From: Leptothoe kymatousa TAU-MAC 1615
GTDB taxonomy: Bacteria > Cyanobacteriota > Cyanobacteriia > Phormidesmidales > Phormidesmidaceae
Assembly (NCBI RefSeq): GCF_018739865.1
Contig: NZ_JADOER010000011.1
Location: forward strand, 1 to 64,000
DNA: 64,000 nt
Direction: 5' to 3'
A program made the translations under genes and the position numbers. The notes below the pieces were generated by a model. The model saw only the letters and a program-made list of their open reading frames with translations. It was not told the DNA's origin and did not search any database. Shown in pieces: positions 58,564 to 64,000 of this stretch; position 1 is the stretch's first letter; the number at the start of each line of letters is the position of its first letter.

Positions 58564-59229
58564 TTAAGCAGCTTCCCCAACCAGCGCAGCCATAATATCA
58601 GCGTGGGAAAGCCGTTGTTCCACCCCCGCTGTCGCCACCGCCAAGCGCTCTGGCAAACCCAAGACAAAACAACTTTCCTCGGCCCCCAAAGATTCACAGG
58701 CCGTTTGGACACAGTGCAACGGCTGACCGCTCAGCTCACTAAAAAAGGCCTGGAGTGCCCCGGTCTCTAGAAACCCAACGGGACGTTCCAACTTAGGCGC
58801 ATGTTCAATAAACGCCGAGCCTTGCACTTTAATCACCAAAAAACCCTGGGCACGATACGTGGGATCTAAGCTGATCTGCCCCCAACCGTGGGTTAGCCAA
58901 CACTGCTGCAAAGCCTGAATAAACTCAGCCATGGGTAAGCCACTCACTGGTCGATGGTGATAGTCCGACAGCTCCTCACAGAAACGCGTATAAAAGTTTT
59001 TCCCCCACCACAGGCCACAGTTATACAGCACCAACATCGACGCCTGCCCCGTTTCATTATCTAACCCAGCATAAATAGCTCGAATTAGGGTTTCCGGCAA
59101 CGCTAGCAGCCGATCGCCACGGCGATTCTCCAACAGCCCTAACTCAAGGGTGCCGTGAACATACACATCACTGGCAAAATAATTAGCCGTCAGGTTGATA
59201 TCTGAAAGCAAATCGGCAACAAGCACCAT
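58564..59229 (-). CDS. V4R-domain protein (Slr0147-like)
   Basis: The 221-aa protein has the 4-vinyl reductase (V4R) small-molecule-binding fold: a helical N-terminal half (LIRAIYAGLDNETGQASMLVLYNCGLWWGK) and the C-terminal alpha/beta half. The latter has the conserved Cys pattern CVQTACESLGAEESCFVLG. V4R proteins bind hydrophobic ligands or metal and include BchJ. Order and neighbours match the slr0147 position of the Synechocystis photosystem II assembly operon. It is 8 bp upstream of the kinase. Confidence 0.8.
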   Translation of the reverse strand: MVLVADLLSDINLTANYFASDVYVHGTLELGLLENRRGDRLLALPETLIRAIYAGLDNETGQASMLVLYNCGLWWGKNFYTRFCEELSDYHHRPVSGLPMAEFIQALQQCWLTHGWGQISLDPTYRAQGFLVIKVQGSAFIEHAPKLERPVGFLETGALQAFFSELSGQPLHCVQTACESLGAEESCFVLGLPERLAVATAGVEQRLSHADIMAALVGEAA

Positions 59230-59587
59230 AATGATTAAACTCCCAAGGTGTTTTCAAGGTAAACAAAGCACCTGAACGTGGAGAAATTTTATCACCCAAA
59301 GAGTTTCAGCCGTTGCTGATCCTCGGGATGATTTTATTTCGCATATTCAGATCATCAGCCCGCCCCCCAGATCGTTTCATCCTCTAAATCAGCAACGACA
59401 GGTTGCCAGCCATAAATCCTAGACATGGCGATTCAATAAATTCCCATGTTGCCACGTGCCCATTAGTCTGGCCCAAGCCCATGGGGCTATGGGACTCTGC
59501 TCAGTCCTCTGTGACGGCTAGGAAAACTATGGATTTAATTGATTTCGCTTTTCCTAAGCCAGGAAATCAGCAACGACAACCAGCAAG
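59230..59587. repeat. Non-coding gap inside the V4R operon with repeated 15-mers
   Basis: AAATCAGCAACGACA occurs at 59386-59400 and 59564-59578. An inverted copy of its core (CGTTGCTGAT) lies at 59311-59320. No gene is supported. It may contain a promoter for the two downstream genes or a decayed gene. Confidence 0.5.
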
Positions 59588-60076
59588 CTACTCCTTGGTC
59601 TCGGATTGATATAAAAGTTGCTGGGCCGCTTCTAGGGCAGGTTGCAGGAGAGCAAACTGCACGGGCGTTAGGGACCGCAGCAGGTGCTGATTTAAAGCAC
59701 GGTGGATCAGGGCATCAACCGTTTGGGTCTGATAGACCTCAACCATGGTAGGCAACCACCCCTCCAAACGGCGGCAGCCCAAATTAGCATCATCCACCAA
59801 CATACCCAGGGCGGCATATCGCAAAATAAGCACGGCCTGTTTAATACTTTGCTCTAGGGCCTCCGCATCATTTTGCACCTCTCCGGGCAAGCCATCCACC
59901 AGCTCTTGCATCAGATTCATTTCCCACTCCCGCAGCTGGCGATAGACCCGAATGCGCTCTGATAACCCGCCGACATATTGCCCCAGATTGGCCAATTCCT
60001 GAGAATTTAGATAGCCTTTCTCTGGCTGTAATTCAAGCTGTCGGAAAATATGTTGATGGGGCAAGGAAGATGACAT
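59588..60076 (-). CDS. Phycobilisome-fold protein without bilin cysteine (first paralogue, Slr0146-like)
   Basis: The 162-aa protein (ATG at 60076; a TTG seven codons earlier is discounted) is all helical. The segment SIKQAVLILRYAALGMLVDD aligns with the phycobiliprotein chromophore helix [20 protein letters not shown]. The bilin-binding Cys is Ser77 and the following Arg-Asp is lost, so no covalent bilin is expected. By analogy with other uncoloured phycobiliprotein-fold proteins it could be a scaffold or sensor. Alignment is by eye. Follows the small acidic gene. Confidence 0.7.
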   Translation of the reverse strand: MSSSLPHQHIFRQLELQPEKGYLNSQELANLGQYVGGLSERIRVYRQLREWEMNLMQELVDGLPGEVQNDAEALEQSIKQAVLILRYAALGMLVDDANLGCRRLEGWLPTMVEVYQTQTVDALIHRALNQHLLRSLTPVQFALLQPALEAAQQLLYQSETKE

Positions 60077-60165
60077 GGCAAGCTTAGACGATGACAATTC
60101 TCTAAAACAGTGACATGGGCGTGCATGGGGGCACCCGCACGCCCTCTAGTTTATTGCCTCTCAGC

Positions 60166-60468
60166 CTAAAATAATGCCGATAGATCGTCCAATGTCAGGG
60201 CATCGTCCTCGGCGAGCAGTTGGTCAAAGGCTGCTTCATCGATGTCTATCGCCAAGCGCCTCGCCGATGGAGCTGCCGTGGCGCCCTGCCAAGGAAACGT
60301 GGCAAAAAACTGCCCCACGGTGTCATAGGGAGTCTCGGGGGCACCGCTATTTTCACGCGCTGATCGCTGTTGCGTTCCAGACCAGTTAATCTGCTGAAAG
60401 AAATGATCAACCGTTAGCGTGGATAGGGGCTGTCCCTGGGCATCTAACACCTGCGTCAGATCAGTCAT
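60166..60468 (-). CDS. Small acidic protein of the V4R operon (Slr0145-like)
   Basis: The 100-aa protein is not recognised beyond its place. Its ATG overlaps the stop of the upstream V4R gene (ATGA), a sign of coupled translation. The C-terminal third is acidic and could form an amphipathic helix (DEAAFDQLLAEDDALTLDDL). The middle is rich in Pro/Ala. Such a tail may be a docking peptide. The Slr0145 link is positional only. Confidence 0.65.
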   Translation of the reverse strand: MTDLTQVLDAQGQPLSTLTVDHFFQQINWSGTQQRSARENSGAPETPYDTVGQFFATFPWQGATAAPSARRLAIDIDEAAFDQLLAEDDALTLDDLSALF

Positions 60469-61148
60469 GATGATGTATATCCGGCACGGAGTCGATTTTC
60501 AATATCACTGGCTGTCGCCCCTTCATTGAGCCAAAACGCTGCCGCATCAATTCGATCTTTAGCCCCCAGTAAAAATTTGCAGTAGGTTTCTCCCATGGAG
60601 TAGCACTGAATCTCAATACAGCTGAGTTGTTTACGCACCATTTCGGTAAAAAACCCTGCATATAGGCCTGCGTAGAGATAGCAAACAGGTTTACCGACAT
60701 CCCCCAGGGTACGGGCCACCGCCGAATCAAATAGGTTAATAAACATAAACCCCTGTTGGCGATCGGTCATATCGATTTCCCAGCGGCCCCAGCCCTGGGC
60801 CGTAAAGGGCCACCACCAGGTTTCGAGTAAAAACATCAGGTTCGCCTGTTGGGGGCGGATGTTGTATTCGCGCTCAAACCATTGGTCAAAAAATAAAGAA
60901 TCTTGCTTCCCCCATTCCACACCGATGGAGTACATCACGGCCGCAGAAGCCGCACCCACTTCTTCTTCTAAGCCTTCCAGCAGACCGATAATAAAATGTT
61001 CGCTAGTAATAATATTGCGGCTACCGTTCCAATCAGCAATGGTGCCCTCGGTGGCATTGAACTGAAAAAATTCAGAGAACTTGTAGTGGCTATGTTTTTG
61101 TGGGTGTTGCTGACGTAGTTTGTGGGCAGAAACCGACGGGGTATCCAT
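60465..61148 (-). CDS. V4R-domain protein (Slr0144-like)
   Basis: The 227-aa protein has a full V4R domain like its downstream paralogue, with helical N-part (IIGLLEGLEEEVGAASAAVMYSIG) and the Cys-rich end CIEIQCYSMGETYCKFLLG. The C-terminal ATASDIENRLR motif recurs in the paralogue as SHADIMAALV, so duplication is likely. Photosystem II assembly or pigment handling is proposed for the family by analogy. It is second in the cluster, 36 bp after the second phycobilisome-fold gene. Confidence 0.82.
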   Translation of the reverse strand: MDTPSVSAHKLRQQHPQKHSHYKFSEFFQFNATEGTIADWNGSRNIITSEHFIIGLLEGLEEEVGAASAAVMYSIGVEWGKQDSLFFDQWFEREYNIRPQQANLMFLLETWWWPFTAQGWGRWEIDMTDRQQGFMFINLFDSAVARTLGDVGKPVCYLYAGLYAGFFTEMVRKQLSCIEIQCYSMGETYCKFLLGAKDRIDAAAFWLNEGATASDIENRLRAGYTSS

Positions 61149-61184
61149 AGATTTAATCTACGTGGGTGTACTTTTAGGGTAACG

Positions 61185-61655
61185 CTATTGCCCTAGCAAG
61201 CGCCGAGCCCGGGCTAAAATCGGACAAAATAGTTCCGCCTCTTGGGGAGTCAGATACTGACGCACAACGTCTTGCATTGTTTTATAGGTAATATCACAAC
61301 TCTGTTGTGCTTTGAAGGCGCGCATAATTGACTGGAACCACAGCAGTAAGCTCTCTTCTAGCCCCTCTTCATCGGCCACAAGCATGGCATGGGCGCAGAA
61401 GCGGAGAACCCGCACAGTATCTCGCTGCCATTTGGCACTGATGTCTGCCTTGCCCCGCCTTAGCAGCTGAGGTTCGGTAGCTTTGAGTTTTTGCTTAACC
61501 TGTTGAATGATGGCCCGCTCAGATTTTTGAATTTTTTGATAGGCATTAAACCGCAGGCGTGCTGTTTGCAGGTAGTTTTGCATAAACAGCAGTTCGTTAT
61601 CGGTGGCATAGCGACCATCCACTTCACGGATGAGGGTTTCAATGTGACTCAGCAT
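61185..61655 (-). CDS. Phycobilisome-fold protein without bilin cysteine (second paralogue)
   Basis: The 156-aa helical protein has a helix set like phycobiliprotein subunits. The KWQRDTVRVLRFCAHAMLVADEEGLEE stretch aligns with [22 protein letters not shown]: Arg-Asp is kept and the bilin Cys is Trp76. It also has RFNAYQKIQKSERAI, similar to RIxxAEKIT of phycobiliproteins. It should not carry a covalent bilin. It heads the minus-strand cluster of V4R genes and could be the partner of the first paralogue. No clear counterpart position is known to me in slr0144-slr0152. Confidence 0.7.
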   Translation of the reverse strand: MLSHIETLIREVDGRYATDNELLFMQNYLQTARLRFNAYQKIQKSERAIIQQVKQKLKATEPQLLRRGKADISAKWQRDTVRVLRFCAHAMLVADEEGLEESLLLWFQSIMRAFKAQQSCDITYKTMQDVVRQYLTPQEAELFCPILARARRLLGQ

Positions 61656-61696
61656 AGAAAATGGGTGAGTAGAAAGGGAACTGGCCTGATGACGGA

Positions 61697-62041
61697 TTAG
61701 TAGCGAGGAATGGAATTATCCACCAATCGAGCATAGGCATCAATCCCACCCACCAGGTTTTTGGTTCGTTCAAACCCTTGGCGCTGTAACCACTGGCACA
61801 TTTGGGCAGATCGCATACCGTGGTGACACATCACGATGGTCTCTAGACTAGGATCTAAGTGGGTGAAAATTTGCTCCGCCCAATCAGCGTACTGACCAAA
61901 GGGTAAATGGATAAAGTTGGGCAGATTTGCGATCGCAACTTCCTCCGGCTCCCGCACATCCACCAGCTGTAAATCGCCTTCTGCCAAACGTTGGGCAAAG
62001 TCAATGGGTGAGATTTCGTCAACTCCAGCAATTCCGTACAT
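61697..62041 (-). CDS. Single-domain rhodanese-like protein
   Basis: The 114-aa protein is a single rhodanese fold with LVDVREPEE and the active loop CHHGMRS, where the Cys could carry a persulfide. Such proteins give sulfur or act in redox control. It is 41 bp upstream of the phycobilisome-fold gene on the same strand and may share its transcript. Confidence 0.9.
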   Translation of the reverse strand: MYGIAGVDEISPIDFAQRLAEGDLQLVDVREPEEVAIANLPNFIHLPFGQYADWAEQIFTHLDPSLETIVMCHHGMRSAQMCQWLQRQGFERTKNLVGGIDAYARLVDNSIPRY

Positions 62042-62190
62042 CGATACTTTCCGATAGAGCCTACTGCCCCCATTATTGATGAAGCTAGCCAGAAAAGTAG
62101 CAATAAACCCTCGAAGGGCTCGCCCATCGTCTGGGATCGGGCAATCTTAACCTGTTAATTCTATTAACCCCCTCCCTGAAAATTCCACCC

Positions 62191-63408
62191 ATGGCCTCCC
62201 CAGAACCGAACCCTTTAGCCAAACCAACCAAGCAGGAACGCCCTAACCAGCCCCGCAACCTCCTAGGTAAAATCGCTAGCGCTCTGGGGGCGGCGACCGG
62301 AGCATTGGGCAAACAAACCGAAAAAACCGCCCACACCCTTGGCAACACCGCCAAAAATACCGGCAACACCTTGACCCATGCCGCCAGCCAAACCAGCCAA
62401 ATTGTCATCAATACGGCCACTAACTTGACCCATGCCGCTGGCCATAGCGCCCAGCGAGCAACCAGCAGCATCGGACAATTAACAGGATGGATCCAGGCCA
62501 ATCCCCTGTTTCGCACCGCTACCGAAAGCCTAAATCTAGACTGGTTAGTGGAACTGCTAGATACCGTCGATGTGCAAAAAGCCACCGCAGAAGTAGACAA
62601 AATTCGAGCCAAACACCCGAACGATAGCCCTGGCCAGTTGGCCCATCGTCTCATGGTGCGCAAAGCTACCCTAGCCGCGAGCACCGGTCTCGCCAGCAGC
62701 GCCTTACCCGGCATGGCCACCGCCCTCTTTGCCCTCGACTTTGCCGTCACCATGTCGCTCCAGGCAGAGTTGGTCTACCAAATTGCAGCAGCCTACGGGT
62801 TAGGGTTAGAAAACCCTGCCCGCAAAGGTGAAGTGCTCGCCATTTTCGGGCTGTCTATGGGCGGCAATAAAGCCATTGAAGGGGGTGTGAAATATGCCAC
62901 CCGGGCCGGGCTATTGGGATTTTTGAAAAACGTGCCAGCCGCAGGAGCCGTGATCGGCTGCAGTACCAATGCCGCCATGACCTACTCCCTAGGCTATGCT
63001 GCCTGTCGGTTTTACGAAGCAAAGCTCAACCCGCTACAGTCAGAGCAAGCGCTCGCAGCATCCACTAGCGACAGCGACACCTATTTGCAACAGGCCATTG
63101 CCCAAGAGGTGGTCATGGATCTGATTTTGGTGCACATTATGTTGGCCAATACCCCAGAACAATCTTTAACAGACAGCCTATCCACCCTAAAAACAACCCT
63201 AGGGTTGGCACCAGCCACATTAGAGACCCTAGAAAAAGAAGGGCTGCCAGAACTCTCAACATTGTTACCCAAAGTCAATGAAGACTTTGCCATTCCCCTT
63301 ATCATCCGTTGTCAGAAAATCATTGAACTAGATGGCACAGTCACCGATGCTGAAGCGAAAATCATCCATGAGATTCGTACAACATTAGATGTAAAAACCG
63401 AAGATTAA
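62191..63408 (+). CDS. EcsC-like protein with LEA-type N-terminal repeats and TerB-like C-terminus
   Basis: The 405-aa protein has three parts. Residues about 25-100 are an amphipathic, Ala/Thr/Asn-rich series (KTAHTLGNTAKNTGNTLTHA) like LEA-type 11-mer repeats. The middle (about 150-290) has hydrophobic, Gly/Ala-rich helices (LASSALPGMATALFALDFAV) like EcsC/DUF697 proteins. The end (about 365-403) has IELDGTVTDAEAKIIHE, a TerB-like acidic motif. Role unknown; membrane association is likely. It is divergent from the rhodanese gene. Confidence 0.6.
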   Translation: MASPEPNPLAKPTKQERPNQPRNLLGKIASALGAATGALGKQTEKTAHTLGNTAKNTGNTLTHAASQTSQIVINTATNLTHAAGHSAQRATSSIGQLTGWIQANPLFRTATESLNLDWLVELLDTVDVQKATAEVDKIRAKHPNDSPGQLAHRLMVRKATLAASTGLASSALPGMATALFALDFAVTMSLQAELVYQIAAAYGLGLENPARKGEVLAIFGLSMGGNKAIEGGVKYATRAGLLGFLKNVPAAGAVIGCSTNAAMTYSLGYAACRFYEAKLNPLQSEQALAASTSDSDTYLQQAIAQEVVMDLILVHIMLANTPEQSLTDSLSTLKTTLGLAPATLETLEKEGLPELSTLLPKVNEDFAIPLIIRCQKIIELDGTVTDAEAKIIHEIRTTLDVKTED

Positions 63409-63574
63409 CGACTTTATCATTAGAACGACAGATTTTTATCTCTCAACAGAACATACACTTTTGCCAAAATCAGAGATTCCAAGAAAGGGGAGAGAAGTCA
63501 AATTTCATCTTAATTCTAGGCATCCAAACCATCACTTTTGGCAACCCAGTCCTCCAGCCAAATAGCAAAATCAC

Positions 63575-64000
63575 CTAGGGAAATAAACAAGGGGGCAGCA
63601 CAGGACGTGGCTCAACCACAATTCCCATACCAAATTGCGGCAGACTACTCATAAAACAACCATATTGATATTTCACATCGGTCCGTTGCGAAAAAATAGT
63701 GTGCGCATCGGCAATGCCATCACCTTCGTACTGCACCACCACGCCGGTGTAGGGCACCCCCGTCTCACTCACAACATTATTAGACACCGGATAGGAGATA
63801 ATTCCATCTAGCCCACCCAATGCTAAAGACCCTTGCATTTCAGGCCATAGACTCGGGCCAGCCTGTTGCACACCACTGGCCAAAGCGACTGCATTAAACA
63901 CCTCTTCAGGAAAATCGCTATCTCCCTGGCCCACCGGTTGATAAATGGAGCGCACTGGATGCCCAGGCAAGGGATCCTTAGCAATGCGTGGCATATAGAC
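63575..64000 (-). CDS. Unrecognised protein, C-terminal part (start may lie outside window)
   Basis: The frame is open from the right edge of the window. The first Met seen is at 63994, two codons in, so the N-terminus is probably missing. The 139-140 residues seen contain GGLDGIISYPVSNNV, VVQYEGDGIADAHTIF and a final PRPVLPPCLFP. The HTIF and YEGDG segments recall alpha/beta hydrolases, but no family is assigned. It is convergent with the EcsC-like gene. Confidence 0.5.
   Translation of the reverse strand, partial: VYMPRIAKDPLPGHPVRSIYQPVGQGDSDFPEEVFNAVALASGVQQAGPSLWPEMQGSLALGGLDGIISYPVSNNVVSETGVPYTGVVVQYEGDGIADAHTIFSQRTDVKYQYGCFMSSLPQFGMGIVVEPRPVLPPCLFP

Noticed and set aside
58554-58712. 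N-terminal extension of the kinase frame into the V4R gene
   Set aside because: The added codons lie fully inside the 3' end of the V4R gene, are Trp/Arg-rich and unlike kinases. The ATG at 58553 directly precedes the kinase domain.
62085-62753. Open 222-codon minus-strand frame
   Set aside because: It is antisense to the EcsC-like gene, is Arg/Ala/Leu-biased, and has no domain pattern.

Overview
The window is chromosomal DNA of a cyanobacterium. HIP1 octamers (GCGATCGC) recur throughout. The genes include plastocyanin, cytochrome c6, the Rieske/cytochrome f pair, the photosystem I assembly factor Ycf37, plastid-shared families (Ycf23, DUF3067) and a cyanobacterial pilBTC cluster. The mix would suit a Leptolyngbya-like or other Synechococcales-type genome, but genus cannot be fixed by reading alone. 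Almost all is ordinary core genome. I see no rRNA, tRNA, CRISPR array, transposase or prophage.

Layout. 1-7 kb: a truncated caspase/STAND-ATPase/WD40 protein, an FtsH protease and a lipoprotein-like GH13 amylase. 6.7-7.9 kb: cytochrome c6 (petJ) and plastocyanin (petE), head to head around a repeat-rich control region, with petE carrying a duplicated 3' tail. 8-17 kb: an orphan two-domain peptide-type ABC ATPase, a zinc-ribbon protein, a PatD-like protein, the (p)ppGpp synthase/hydrolase, a VOC protein, MnmE, a DUF2062 membrane protein and SSB. 17.6-20.1 kb: mreBCD. 20-28.3 kb: a HAD phosphatase, a His-rich CobW GTPase coupled to dtd, TerB-like and DUF4278 proteins, a tandem-fused QueD, an M41-like metalloprotease homologue, Ycf37, a solute-binding protein and ribosomal proteins L35/L20. 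28.5-33.5 kb: adenylate kinase, Ycf23, a Nudix protein, an ankyrin protein, PRPP synthetase and DUF3067. 33.9-37.8 kb: petC-petA, cysS, trmH. 37.8-43.7 kb: grpE-dnaK-dnaJ-tusA-rsgA on the minus strand. 44.1-48.8 kb: pilB-pilT-pilC. 48.8-56.7 kb: an ABC exporter half, a DUF218 protein, a DUF1517 protein, thiE-thiS and a beta-helix/SPOR-like surface protein.

56.8-62.0 kb holds the most interesting region: a minus-strand run of a rhodanese, two phycobilisome-fold proteins lacking the bilin-binding cysteine, two V4R-domain proteins, a small acidic protein and a Ser/Thr kinase. As I remember it, this resembles a compact form of the Synechocystis photosystem II assembly proficiency operon (slr0144-slr0152), without its ferredoxin genes. 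The window ends with an EcsC-like protein and the 3' part of an unrecognised gene.

Together the photosynthetic genes cover the chain from cytochrome b6f (petC, petA) to its alternative soluble electron carriers (petE, petJ) and to photosystem biogenesis (Ycf37, the V4R/kinase cluster). The rest serves translation and tRNA modification, protein folding, cell shape, type IV pili and cofactor synthesis.
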